A stretch of 50,434 nt of DNA from Bacteroidaceae bacterium (GCA_030843315.1 JAUUPT010000026.1:1-50434), one strand, 5' to 3'. Counted from the first letter of the stretch, positions 7,810 to 15,714 are shown. Notes: generated by a model not told the origin, from the sequence alone. A program made the numbers and translations.

Positions 7810-8790
7810 ATGGGAACAGTTAAGTGCATTGGTATCTTGACATCAGGAGGTGATGCTCCGGGAATGAACGCGGCTATACGTGCCGTAACACGCTCAGCTA
7901 TTTACAACGGACTGCAAGTTAAAGGTATATATAGAGGTTACAAAGGTTTGGTAACCGGCGAGATTAAAGAATTCAAGAGTCAGAACGTCAGCAATATCAT
8001 CCAGTTGGGTGGTACTATCTTGAAAACGGCCCGCTGCAAAGAGTTTATGACTCCCGAAGGACGTCAGACAGCTTACGACAACATGAAGAAAGAAGGTATC
8101 GATGCCTTGGTCATCATCGGTGGTGACGGTTCCTTGACCGGCGCCCGCATCTTTGCACAAGAGTTTGACGTGCCTTGCATCGGACTGCCGGGAACGATCG
8201 ACAACGACCTTTACGGAACAGATACAACCATTGGTTATGACACTGCCTTGAATACGATTCTGGGTGCAGTAGATAAGATACGCGACACTGCCACTTCTCA
8301 CGAACGCCTGTTCTTTGTAGAAGTGATGGGACGCGATGCAGGCTTCCTCGCACTGAACGGAGCGATTGCTTCCGGAGCAGAAGCAGCCATCATCCCGGAA
8401 TTCAGTACAGAGGTAGACCAATTGGAAGAATTCATCAAGAACGGCTTCCGAAAGTCCAAGAACAGTAGTATCGTGCTGGTAGCCGAAAGCGAACTGACCG
8501 GCGGCGCCATGCATTATGCCGAACGTGTGAAGAACGAATATCCGGGATACGACGTACGCGTCACTATCCTCGGCCACTTGCAGCGCGGCGGAAGCCCTAC
8601 GGCACACGACCGTATCCTCGCCAGTCGCCTGGGTGCAGCTGCCATCGACGCCATTATGGAAGGACAGCGCAATGTAATGATTGGCATAGAGCACGACGAA
8701 GTGGTATATGTTCCTTTCACAAAGGCTATCAAGAACGACAAGCCGATTAAGAGAGAACTTGTCACCGTATTAAGAGAACTGTCTATCTGA
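7810..8790 (+). CDS. pfkA: ATP-dependent 6-phosphofructokinase
   Basis: Phosphorylates fructose 6-phosphate to fructose 1,6-bisphosphate in glycolysis. The 326-residue protein matches the bacterial PfkA type. It shows the ATP loop GILTSGGDAPGMNAA (residues 7-21), the GGDGSLTGA block, the catalytic PGTIDNDLYGTD segment, and the substrate and effector regions (EVMGRDAGFLAL, VTILGHLQRGGSPTAHDR). The GGDGS motif (Gly, not Lys, after the second GD) favours ATP over pyrophosphate as donor. It appears to be transcribed alone, with its own upstream boxes and a strong terminator directly after it. Confidence 0.95.
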   Translation: MGTVKCIGILTSGGDAPGMNAAIRAVTRSAIYNGLQVKGIYRGYKGLVTGEIKEFKSQNVSNIIQLGGTILKTARCKEFMTPEGRQTAYDNMKKEGIDALVIIGGDGSLTGARIFAQEFDVPCIGLPGTIDNDLYGTDTTIGYDTALNTILGAVDKIRDTATSHERLFFVEVMGRDAGFLALNGAIASGAEAAIIPEFSTEVDQLEEFIKNGFRKSKNSSIVLVAESELTGGAMHYAERVKNEYPGYDVRVTILGHLQRGGSPTAHDRILASRLGAAAIDAIMEGQRNVMIGIEHDEVVYVPFTKAIKNDKPIKRELVTVLRELSI

Positions 8791-8818
8791 TGATTATCAT
8801 CAGTAAAGCATAAACTAT

Positions 8819-8857
8819 AAGAGGCGCGGACATCAAAAGTATCCGCGCCTCTTTTTT
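8819..8857 (+). terminator. intrinsic terminator of pfkA, facing a convergent gene
   Basis: The stem GAGGCGCGGA (8821-8830) pairs with TCCGCGCCTC (8842-8851) and is followed by TTTTTT. The A residues on the left side give a weaker U tract on the minus strand. The convergent SDR gene ends at 8856, inside this element, so it may serve both sides. Confidence 0.9.
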
Positions 8858-9695
8858 ATAACCACTTCGCTACAATCCGCTCCGTCTCTTCCCAAAGTTG
8901 CTTCATCTGCACGTGCCGGATATACTTCTCCGAAAGCGGTTTCATGCGGCAACCGGCATTCAGTGTCCCCGTACGTTTTCCTCCTTCCTCGTCCAGCAAC
9001 AGACTGATGGCCGTGGCAGCACCTCGGCGCGGCGAGCGGATGAAAGGCCGGAAGAAAATATCCGTCAACGGATCGAACCACATATGCATACGGATAATGC
9101 CGGTAGAAACAATACCGGGATCGGCGGCATTGACCACTACTCCTTTCTCTTTTACCCGGTCTGCCAGGTCAATCGTAAATAGAGTCAGTGCCAGTTTCGT
9201 ATTGCTATAAATAGGAATACGCCAAAAGCTACCCTTCTTGCCTTGCAGAAAGAAATCAGGGAAATCAAGCCGCCCGATAGCATAAGTGCAGGATACCATA
9301 TTGACCACACGACTCCCCTGCCCCATCAGTGGCAGCAACTTACGGGTAAGCAGATAAGGCCCGACATAATTGACGCTGACCGTCCGCTCCAGTCCGTCTT
9401 CAGTCGTGCGGCGTGCCGTCTCCATCGTTCCCGCATTGTTCATCAGCAGTGCCACCGGTTCACCACGTTCCAAAAGGCTGTCGGCAAACGAAGCGACCGA
9501 CGAGAGGGAAGACAAATCAATCCCCATCACCTCGATATGCGCATTGCCGGTTTCGTGCATCAACATTTGCCGCACGCCTTCCGCCTTCTGCGGATGATAG
9601 CAGGCCATGATGACCCGATACCCCGCTCCCGCCACGGCACGCGTTATTTCCGTACCCATGCCTCCATCGGCACCGGTTATGATAGCAAGTTTCAC
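8856..9695 (-). CDS. short-chain dehydrogenase/reductase; candidate 3-beta-hydroxysteroid dehydrogenase
   Basis: A classical SDR of 279 residues: cofactor motif TGADGGMG (residues 7-14), NNAG (86-89), catalytic Ser135 (MVSC), and Tyr163-x3-Lys167 (YSNTK), followed by ADPGIVST. It interconverts an alcohol and a ketone with NAD(P)H. As the third gene of an operon with a steroid 5-alpha-reductase-like protein and an Old Yellow Enzyme-like reductase, it fits the 3-beta-HSDH slot of the bile-acid (isoalloLCA) clusters reported in Bacteroidales. That role is inferred from context; the SDR family alone does not define the substrate. The short gap before it (9696-9730) is AT-rich and carries two 13-bp copies of TAATTGATAATTA. 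Confidence 0.85.
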   Translation of the reverse strand: MKLAIITGADGGMGTEITRAVAGAGYRVIMACYHPQKAEGVRQMLMHETGNAHIEVMGIDLSSLSSVASFADSLLERGEPVALLMNNAGTMETARRTTEDGLERTVSVNYVGPYLLTRKLLPLMGQGSRVVNMVSCTYAIGRLDFPDFFLQGKKGSFWRIPIYSNTKLALTLFTIDLADRVKEKGVVVNAADPGIVSTGIIRMHMWFDPLTDIFFRPFIRSPRRGAATAISLLLDEEGGKRTGTLNAGCRMKPLSEKYIRHVQMKQLWEETERIVAKWL

Positions 9696-9730
9696 TTCAA
9701 TAATTGATAATTAGTAATTGATAATTAAAT

Positions 9731-10954
9731 TCAGCCTTTGGCTTCTATCTTCTCTATCTCCCGCTTCAAGCAAGCCGGAAGTTCCTCCTGCAAATGCTGA
9801 TGGCAAGCCATCTCTATGGAATACATCCGGGCAATGCAATAGTTGCTGTGCCTGCAATTGCAACGGGCATTCTCCTCAGCTCGCATCCGGTTCACAAATC
9901 CCGGTTCATTGAGCAGGGCACGCGCCATCTGCACCGCCTCAAAGCCATCCGCCAGCACCTCGTCAATCTTTGCACGCGAAACCAGCCCGCCCACATATAC
10001 AAGCGGCATCTTCAGTTCGGCACGGAACTTCAAAGCATCCTCCAGGAAGTAGGCTTCGCGGAAAGGCACGCTAGGAATCATCCACCGCCCCACCATGCGC
10101 ACGCCATACTTCAGCCACCAGCAAGTCATGTAGTGGGTCATGGAACGAATCGGCATCTCTCCCCGCATCACATACATCGGCGCCTTGCTCACGAATCCCC
10201 CGCTCAACACCAATGCGTGGGCGCCGGATTGTTCCAGGCGTTTTGCCACCTGCATCGTTTCGTCCAACTCCATGCCGCCACGAAAACCGTCGCGCATATT
10301 CATCTTCACCAGCACAGCCATATCGCTGCCGGCAGCTTTCATCACTTCTTCCATCACCATATCCATAAAACGCATCCGGTTCTGCAACGAGCCGCCGAAT
10401 TCATCCTTGCGATGATTGGTAGACGGAGACAGGAACTGGCTTATCAGATAACCATGCCCTGCATGTATCTCCACAGCATCGAAGCCCGCTTCACGCGCCA
10501 GGTTCACCGACCGTCCATAGGCACGCGCCAATTCGGGAAGTTCACCGGCACGAAGCCCGCGCACAAAGGTAGGGGAATAAAGGTTGAAGCCGCTACTGGC
10601 TCCTACCGGAATGCATCCGCAGATGCTCTTATGCGACATATTTCCGCAATGCCCCAACTGGATGCCCGCCGCAGCGCCTTCGGCATGCACGGCATCGGTG
10701 ATGCGCCGCAGCCCCGGAACAATTTCAGGACGCATCCACAACTGGCGGTCGAAGGACAATCCGCTTCGTGTGACCGCAGCATAGGCAACGGTCGTCATCC
10801 CCACACCGCCCGCCGCCACCGAACGATGATAATCGAGCAGCTCATCGGAAGGCTCATTGCCGGGACACATACTCTCGAAAGCAGCGGAACGAATGGTACG
10901 GTTCCTCAACGTCAACGGCCCCAAAGTAAGGGGAGTGAATAATTTCGATTCCAT
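9731..10954 (-). CDS. NADH:flavin oxidoreductase, Old Yellow Enzyme family; candidate steroid 5-beta-reductase
   Basis: A 407-residue FMN TIM-barrel enzyme starting MESKLFTPLTLG. It has GHCGNMS (residues 101-107), the catalytic/ligand segment EIHAGHGYLISQFLSPSTN (162-180), DEFGGSLQNR and the phosphate-binding YVGGL near the end. Only the barrel is present; the second FAD/NAD domain of long family members such as BaiCD or dienoyl-CoA reductase is missing. A Cys-rich tail (C365, C367, C373, C384, C395) could hold an iron-sulfur cluster but does not match the usual spacing. The open frame extends upstream to 11131, but that part overlaps the preceding gene and is not conserved in style, so 10954 is chosen. 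By context it may reduce the 4,5 double bond of 3-oxo-delta4 bile acids. Confidence 0.88.
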   Translation of the reverse strand: MESKLFTPLTLGPLTLRNRTIRSAAFESMCPGNEPSDELLDYHRSVAAGGVGMTTVAYAAVTRSGLSFDRQLWMRPEIVPGLRRITDAVHAEGAAAGIQLGHCGNMSHKSICGCIPVGASSGFNLYSPTFVRGLRAGELPELARAYGRSVNLAREAGFDAVEIHAGHGYLISQFLSPSTNHRKDEFGGSLQNRMRFMDMVMEEVMKAAGSDMAVLVKMNMRDGFRGGMELDETMQVAKRLEQSGAHALVLSGGFVSKAPMYVMRGEMPIRSMTHYMTCWWLKYGVRMVGRWMIPSVPFREAYFLEDALKFRAELKMPLVYVGGLVSRAKIDEVLADGFEAVQMARALLNEPGFVNRMRAEENARCNCRHSNYCIARMYSIEMACHQHLQEELPACLKREIEKIEAKG

Positions 10955-10965
10955 AGTATATCTCT

Positions 10966-11739
10966 TTAATAGATGAAAGGTATAATCCTCTTCCGGCGTC
11001 CCACAGCCTCGCCGAATTCTTCCCTGTAACGGCAATGGATAGCATCGGCGCGGGGAACCAGGTTGGCAAAAGTCCACCACACAAACACCCACGCTGCAGG
11101 AGAAGCCGTAAGTATGGCAAAGCCCGTCCACTCCACCAGTTCGCCGAAGTAATTGGCAGACGTGACGTAACGGTAAAGCCCCTTCCCGGGCAGATAGTGT
11201 TTCGTATCACCCGGTTGGCGAAGATGACGGATCACGTAATCGGAATGCAGATTGATACCCATCCCCAGAAAGAACAGGACAATGCCCGCCAGCGCATGGG
11301 GCCTCAGCAGATAAGTCCAACCACCTGCATACATGCCTTCCGGCACAAAGTAGAACAGACCGCCTGCCTGCATCATTCCGTTCAGTACATTGAAGACAAT
11401 ACCCATCAACATGATGACTACCGGCATGCGGCTTTTGCCTTTCAGCAAGAAGGGGAAGATGAACGCGCGTTGAAGGTAGTGTAACTGGAACAATAGCAGG
11501 AACAGGTATGCAGGGATGGAAAAGCCGACGCCGCTCTGTCCCCAAAGCCAGAACATGACAAAGAACACAGGCGCTTCCATCAGCACCCATGCCAATTTAT
11601 TATTAATGGAAACTCCCCACGAGGCGGTACGAAACATCCCGTATCCCGCCCGAACAAAGTAGAGCGCAACGAACACCACAAGAGCTATAGCGCTCATTAT
11701 GTACAGAAAAAGCTGAAAGGCTGCCTGACTCATATTCAT
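10966..11739 (-). CDS. steroid 5-alpha-reductase-like membrane protein
   Basis: A 257-residue integral membrane protein with about six or seven hydrophobic helices. The C-terminal third has the hallmark of the 3-oxo-5-alpha-steroid 4-dehydrogenase / DUF1295 group: LHSDYVIRHLR, then LYRYVTSANYFGELVEWTGFA, then RADAIHCRYREEFGE near the end. Related enzymes use NADPH to saturate delta4-3-keto steroids. It is the first gene of a three-gene operon (11 bp before the OYE gene) with a good promoter upstream, and the set matches the reported 5AR-5BR-3-beta-HSDH bile acid cluster. The membrane fold is certain; the steroid substrate is inferred. Confidence 0.87.
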   Translation of the reverse strand: MNMSQAAFQLFLYIMSAIALVVFVALYFVRAGYGMFRTASWGVSINNKLAWVLMEAPVFFVMFWLWGQSGVGFSIPAYLFLLLFQLHYLQRAFIFPFLLKGKSRMPVVIMLMGIVFNVLNGMMQAGGLFYFVPEGMYAGGWTYLLRPHALAGIVLFFLGMGINLHSDYVIRHLRQPGDTKHYLPGKGLYRYVTSANYFGELVEWTGFAILTASPAAWVFVWWTFANLVPRADAIHCRYREEFGEAVGRRKRIIPFIY

Positions 11740-11753
11740 TCATTTAAGTGCAA

Positions 11754-11784
11754 CAAACTTACGAAAAAGATTGAAATGGCGCAA
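11754..11784 (-). promoter_or_regulatory. promoter of the 5-alpha-reductase-like operon
   Basis: On the minus strand TTG (11782-11784) is followed after 20 bp by TAAGTTTG (11754-11761), 15 bp before the ATG. The -33 element lies inside the left arm of the inverted repeat at 11776-11814. Confidence 0.6.
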
Positions 11785-11814
11785 CCCGCTCCCCTCGGAG
11801 ACAAATTGCGCCAT
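11776..11814 (-). terminator. hairpin after nagB (terminator), overlapping the next promoter
   Basis: A perfect 9-bp inverted repeat, ATGGCGCAA (11776-11784) and TTGCGCCAT (11806-11814), with a 21-nt loop, lies 24 bp past the nagB stop. On the minus strand a T-rich stretch follows (TTCAATCTTTTTC). It could end nagB transcription, or act as an operator for the downstream steroid operon, whose -33 box it contains. Confidence 0.6.
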
Positions 11815-11837
11815 CTATATTATAAGCTAAACCGCTG

Positions 11838-12650
11838 TTATTTCAGCAGAGATGCAGGGTCCAGATGATCGGCCTCGATATCTTTGAAGTAACGGTATGT
11901 ACCTACCTTCAGTTCATAGGTAGCGGCATCGTCACACACGATGATACCTTTTTCGTGCATCTGCAAGGCACTGATGGTCCACATCTGCATCACGGCACCT
12001 TCTACAGCATGGTAGAGGGCACGCGCCTTGTTGTGTCCGTTTACGATAATCATCACTTCCTTGGCACTGAGCACAGTACCTACACCTACCGTAAGGGCAG
12101 TTTTAGGAACTTTGTTCACATCGTTGTCGAAGAAGCGGGAGTTGGCGATAATCGTATCGGTAGTCAACGTCTTCTGACGGGTGCGCGATGATAAAGAAGA
12201 GCCCGGCTCGTTGAAGGCGATGTGCCCATCGGGGCCGATACCGCCCATAAAGAGGTCGATGCCGCCGTAAGACTTGATCTTCTCTTCGTAGCGTGCACAT
12301 TCCGCATCCAGGTCGGCAGCGTTGCCGTTCAGGATGTTGGTGTTCTCCGGCTTGATGTCGATGTGATTGAAGAAGTTGTTCCACATAAAGGAGTAGTAGC
12401 TTTCGGGATGCTCTTTGGGCAGGCCGACGTACTCGTCCATATTAAAAGTAACTACATTCTGAAAGGACACGATGCCTTTCTTGTTCAGGTCAATCAGTTC
12501 TTTGTACATGCCCAGCGGGGAAGACCCGGTGGGGCAGCCCAGTACAAACGGTTTCTCAGGTGTCGGATTAGCGGCCTTGATTCTTGCAGCAACGTAATGT
12601 GCCGCCCACTTTGATACGGATTGATAATCCGGCTGAATAATTAGTCTCAT
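11838..12650 (-). CDS. nagB: glucosamine-6-phosphate deaminase
   Basis: Converts glucosamine 6-phosphate to fructose 6-phosphate and ammonia in amino-sugar catabolism. The 270-residue protein is full length for NagB. It shows LGCPTGSSPLGMYKEL (phosphate loop, about residues 38-53), the catalytic TFNMDEYVGLP (about 68-78), GGIGPDGHIAFNEPGSS (about 136-152) with its catalytic His, and VGVGTVL. It follows the flavoprotein gene by 52 bp on the same strand and is closed by a hairpin downstream. The ROK kinase and SIS isomerase genes 3-6 kb away suggest a broader amino-sugar theme, but they are on the other strand. Confidence 0.95.
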   Translation of the reverse strand: MRLIIQPDYQSVSKWAAHYVAARIKAANPTPEKPFVLGCPTGSSPLGMYKELIDLNKKGIVSFQNVVTFNMDEYVGLPKEHPESYYSFMWNNFFNHIDIKPENTNILNGNAADLDAECARYEEKIKSYGGIDLFMGGIGPDGHIAFNEPGSSLSSRTRQKTLTTDTIIANSRFFDNDVNKVPKTALTVGVGTVLSAKEVMIIVNGHNKARALYHAVEGAVMQMWTISALQMHEKGIIVCDDAATYELKVGTYRYFKDIEADHLDPASLLK

Positions 12651-12702
12651 TGTGATTGTTTTATCAGGTTAATAAATTGGGGGAATTCTATTTAATTATT
12701 AA

Positions 12703-13902
12703 TTATCCTCTGTCCTTCTTCAAACGCTCCGCCATAGCTCGCGCCAGGTTCTCGCATTGTTCGTAGGTCAGGTTGCTCATGGCTTGCTTCATCTCCACCG
12801 GATCGCCTACGATTTCGAACTTGCTCTTCTCGGCAAACTCACCCATGCGCTTCACTGCGGCACCTGCCCAGCAGAAGGAACCGAAGTAGCCCAGATAGCG
12901 GCCTTTCACCTCGCGCACCAATATCTTGGAAAGCAGGGATTCCACTTCGGGATAAATTTGGTTGCTGTAAGTGGGACTACCCACAATCAGCCCGCGATAT
13001 TTGAAGATATCCATCAATATATAAGAAGGATTGCTCTTGCTCACGTTGTGCATCACGATGTTCTTGATGCCTTGCGCCGAAAGTTCGGCGGCAATAGCTT
13101 CCGCCATCTGCTCGGTATTGCCATACATACTACCGTAGACTATGACTACTCCTTCGTCGGTGGCATAGCGGCTCAGTTTGTCGTAGATGCCGATTACCTT
13201 GGCGATGTTCTCCGTCCACACCGGTCCGTGGGTGGAGCAGATGGTGGTGATGGGCAGTCCGCCCAACTTAGCCAGCGCCTTCTGCACCGGAGAACCGTAC
13301 TTGCCTACAATATTGGAATAGTAGCGCACCATCTCGTCCCAACAGCGGTCCAGATTGATGCGGGTGTCGAGGAAGCCGCCGTCCAGCGTGCCGAAGCAGC
13401 CGAATCCGTCTCCGGAGAAGAGTACGCCTTCCGTTTCGTCGAAAGTCATCATCGTCTCAGGCCAGTGCACCATCGGTGTCATATAGAAGCGGAGTTTGTG
13501 GTGTCCCAGTGCCAGGAAGTCCTCGTCCTTTACCAGGTATTGCTCGCCCGTCACACCATAAAAACCTTCGATCATGCCGAACGTCTGCTTGTTGCCTACG
13601 ATGACGATGTCGGGGTAATGTTGCTTGATAAGGCGGATAGAGCCGGAGTGATCCGGTTCCATGTGATTAATGATGAGATATTGGATGGGGCGGTCGCCGA
13701 TAATGCTTTTAATCTTACGCAGATATACCTCAAAGTAGCAGATGTCTACCGTGTCTATCAACGCCACCGTTTCATCATCTATCAGGTAAGAGTTGTAAGA
13801 AACTCCGTAAGGTAATGGCCACATACCTTCAAACAAATGTTTATTGCGGTCATTCACTCCCACGTAGTGGATTTTTCCTTTTATCACTGTTTTTGGGGTC
13901 AT
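12703..13902 (-). CDS. flavodiiron protein (FprA family A-type flavoprotein)
   Basis: A 399-residue cytoplasmic oxidoreductase that reduces O2 to water or NO to N2O in anaerobes. The N-terminal metallo-beta-lactamase-like domain has the diiron ligands H80-x-E82-x-D84-H85 (NHMEPDH), a His in PMVHWPETM, the Asp of FSGDGFGCFG and the His of CSTHGPVW. A C-terminal flavodoxin domain starts near residue 253 (VIVYGSMYGNTEQMA), with VGSPTYSNQ and YFGSFCWAG for FMN. It lacks the rubredoxin domain of some relatives. It has its own probable -7 box in the 60-bp gap after the radical SAM gene. A role in oxygen or NO tolerance is expected from the family. Confidence 0.94.
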   Translation of the reverse strand: MTPKTVIKGKIHYVGVNDRNKHLFEGMWPLPYGVSYNSYLIDDETVALIDTVDICYFEVYLRKIKSIIGDRPIQYLIINHMEPDHSGSIRLIKQHYPDIVIVGNKQTFGMIEGFYGVTGEQYLVKDEDFLALGHHKLRFYMTPMVHWPETMMTFDETEGVLFSGDGFGCFGTLDGGFLDTRINLDRCWDEMVRYYSNIVGKYGSPVQKALAKLGGLPITTICSTHGPVWTENIAKVIGIYDKLSRYATDEGVVIVYGSMYGNTEQMAEAIAAELSAQGIKNIVMHNVSKSNPSYILMDIFKYRGLIVGSPTYSNQIYPEVESLLSKILVREVKGRYLGYFGSFCWAGAAVKRMGEFAEKSKFEIVGDPVEMKQAMSNLTYEQCENLARAMAERLKKDRG

Positions 13903-13943
13903 TGTTCTTCTTTATTTAGATTGATTCCATGTTCTAACTGCGG

Positions 13944-13951
13944 CAAAAATA
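13944..13951 (-). promoter_or_regulatory. -7 box (TATTTTTG) for the flavodiiron gene
   Basis: A TAnnTTTG match on the minus strand about 42 bp before the ATG. No clear -33 TTG; any upstream element would lie in the end of the radical SAM gene. Confidence 0.4.
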
Positions 13952-13962
13952 ATTCTTTTTTC

Positions 13963-14892
13963 TCACATATCATATTTCTTGCCTTGATAAGCATCAAGTT
14001 CTTTCATTCTTTTTTGTACCCAGTGGTTAAATTCGTAATTCTTCAAGCCCCAGTCTGGTGCAATGAGCAGTTTTTTGGGAGATTGGGAAACGAAACGTTC
14101 GAGCACCAGGTCGGGACGAAGGTGCTCGATGTAATCTATCACGAGGTCTATGTATTCTTCAACGCCGAACAGATGGAAGTCTTCGGGATGCTGTTCGTAT
14201 TCCAGCGCCATGCGGGTGCCCCGTATCAGTTGCAGTTGATGCATCTTCAAGGTGGTGAGGGGCAGGCGAGACAGCACTGCGGCTTGTGCCACGATACTCT
14301 CGTGCGTCTCTCCCGGCAGGCCGAGGATGACGTGCCCGCCGGTCAGTATGCCACAGGCGGCGGTACGCTCCACGGCATCGGCGGTAGCCCGGAAGGTATG
14401 CCCGCGGTTGATGCGGCGCAGGGTTTCGTCGCAAGTGCTCTCTATGCCGTACTCCACCAGGAGGAAGGTTTGCTTGTTTATCGTTTCCAGATAGCGCAGC
14501 AGTTCATCGGGCATACAGTCGGGGCGAGTGCCGATGACAAGGCCTACGACTCCATCTACCGACAAGGCTTCTTCGTACTTCCGTTTCAAAGTTTCCAATT
14601 CGCCGTAGGTATTGGTGTATGCCTGGAAATAAGCGAGGTATTTCATCGCAGGATATTTGCGGGCAAAGAACTCCTTGCCTTCTTCCAGTTGCCGGGCGAC
14701 GGGCTTCTCGGTGCGGCAATAGTCGGGATTGAAAGTCTGGTTATTGCAATAGGTGCAACCGCCGTGTCCTTTCACTCCGTCGCGATTGGGGCAGGTGAAG
14801 CCGGCATTCAGCGATATCTTCTGTACCTTGTACGGGAAGTAGCGCTTCAGGAAGAGAGGAAATTCATTGTAAAGAGGTTGCATAGCTATCAT
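13963..14892 (-). CDS. radical SAM protein, TIGR01212 (YhcC) type
   Basis: A 309-residue radical SAM protein with the cluster cysteines C34, C46 and C49 (FTCPNRDG...GGCTYCNN), the spacing C-x11-C-x2-C that is particular to the YhcC/TIGR01212 group. Further family segments are FQAYTNTYG, VIGTRPDC, EYGIES, the GHVILGLPGET segment, and TTLKMHQLQLIRGT. The reaction of this group is not established. It is transcribed alone from a promoter at 14907-14937, back to back with the toxin-antitoxin genes. Confidence 0.92.
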   Translation of the reverse strand: MIAMQPLYNEFPLFLKRYFPYKVQKISLNAGFTCPNRDGVKGHGGCTYCNNQTFNPDYCRTEKPVARQLEEGKEFFARKYPAMKYLAYFQAYTNTYGELETLKRKYEEALSVDGVVGLVIGTRPDCMPDELLRYLETINKQTFLLVEYGIESTCDETLRRINRGHTFRATADAVERTAACGILTGGHVILGLPGETHESIVAQAAVLSRLPLTTLKMHQLQLIRGTRMALEYEQHPEDFHLFGVEEYIDLVIDYIEHLRPDLVLERFVSQSPKKLLIAPDWGLKNYEFNHWVQKRMKELDAYQGKKYDM

Positions 14893-14906
14893 TCAATATT
14901 GAGTGA

Positions 14907-14937
14907 CAAATATAAGACTTTTGATTGGATATGTCAA
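14907..14937 (-). promoter_or_regulatory. promoter of the radical SAM gene
   Basis: On the minus strand TTG (14935-14937) and TATATTTG (14907-14914) are separated by 20 bp, and the -7 box is 14 bp before the ATG. Confidence 0.55.
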
Positions 14938-14954
14938 CTATCGCTTCCTTCGTA

Positions 14955-14984
14955 TTGTTATTCTGCGAGAGTTTTGTAACTTTG
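14955..14984 (+). promoter_or_regulatory. promoter of the MNT/HEPN toxin-antitoxin pair
   Basis: TTG (14955-14957), a 19-bp spacer and TAACTTTG (14977-14984) form a full Bacteroides promoter about 43 bp upstream of the antitoxin ATG. It is divergent from the radical SAM promoter only 18 bp away. Confidence 0.6.
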
Positions 14985-15026
14985 CATAGAGAAAGCTCGT
15001 AATGAAATAAGAAAGGAGACAAGCGT

Positions 15027-15323
15027 ATGAAACGGACTGAAGAAATCATCGAACTGCTACGTGAGTTCAAACGTACTGCCGGCGAGAAGTACGGCATCGA
15101 GCAACTTGCCCTCTTCGGCTCTGCCGCCCGCGGCGAACAGCGCGAGGACAGCGACATTGACATCTGTGTGAAACCATTCCGTGCCATTGACTATTTCACT
15201 CTGCAAGATATCAAAGAAGACCTCGAACACCTCTTCCAAAAGAAAGTAGATTTACTAACCCTCCACGAGAACATGCGACAACTGTTCCGGCAAAACATTG
15301 AACGAGATGCAATCTATATCTAA
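15027..15323 (+). CDS. MNT-type nucleotidyltransferase (MntA-like antitoxin)
   Basis: A 98-residue minimal nucleotidyltransferase with the core GS-x10-D-x-D: G31-S32 (ALFGSAARGE) followed by D43 and D45 (DSDIDICV). In type VII toxin-antitoxin pairs this protein adds AMP from ATP to a tyrosine of the HEPN toxin and so silences it. It is followed, with a 17-bp overlap, by a HEPN/DUF86 gene, the standard order MNT then HEPN. A GAAAGGAG sequence lies about 7 bp before the ATG, an unusually good Shine-Dalgarno for this genome. Confidence 0.9.
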   Translation: MKRTEEIIELLREFKRTAGEKYGIEQLALFGSAARGEQREDSDIDICVKPFRAIDYFTLQDIKEDLEHLFQKKVDLLTLHENMRQLFRQNIERDAIYI

Positions 15324-15714
15324 CAAAGAAATAGCGGATATGCTCCGCTTCGTAGAGCGTCAGACAGCGTTCACTCTTAAGACAACCGCCCGCGTGCAGA
15401 CATATCATGACTTTCTTATGTCAGAAGATGGTATGGTGCTGTTCAACTCTACCTGCATGTGTCTGCAGACTATCGGTGAGACTATCCGCAAAGTAGACGA
15501 CCTCACTGCTGGCCACCTCTTCGTCTTATATCCTACAACACCATGGAGAAAAGTTATCGGAATGCGCAACATTATTTCGCATGAATATCTCTCTGTGGAT
15601 CCACAAGTGATATTCGCTACCGTAAAAGTACGCCTTTCCCCTTTGCTTGCCGACCTCCGTCGCGCACTCGCCGACATCGACAACGGACTATTGGAGCGCT
15701 TGGAAAAAGAATAA
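15307..15714 (+). CDS. HEPN domain ribonuclease toxin, DUF86/HepT type
   Basis: A 135-residue all-helical protein carrying the HEPN active-site motif R-x4-H followed by x-Tyr: R87 N I I S H92 E Y94. In HepT toxins Arg and His form the RNase site, and the Tyr of RX4HXY is the residue AMPylated by the partner MntA. All three are present, so the toxin looks intact. The frame is open from a TTG at 15298, but the ATG at 15307 is chosen; it overlaps the antitoxin by 17 bp, indicating coupled translation. tRNA has been reported as the target for some relatives, which is not visible here. Confidence 0.9.
   Translation: MQSISNKEIADMLRFVERQTAFTLKTTARVQTYHDFLMSEDGMVLFNSTCMCLQTIGETIRKVDDLTAGHLFVLYPTTPWRKVIGMRNIISHEYLSVDPQVIFATVKVRLSPLLADLRRALADIDNGLLERLEKE

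Noticed and set aside
9794..10942. A 382-residue open frame antisense to the Old Yellow Enzyme gene
   Set aside because: His/Gln/Arg-rich translation without domains, fully covered by a recognised gene on the other strand.
10955..11131. Upstream extension of the Old Yellow Enzyme frame
   Set aside because: It lies inside the 5-alpha-reductase-like gene and the added residues do not fit the family start; the ATG at 10954 does.
12757..13815. A 352-residue open frame antisense to the flavodiiron gene
   Set aside because: Same reason: shadow of a clear gene.
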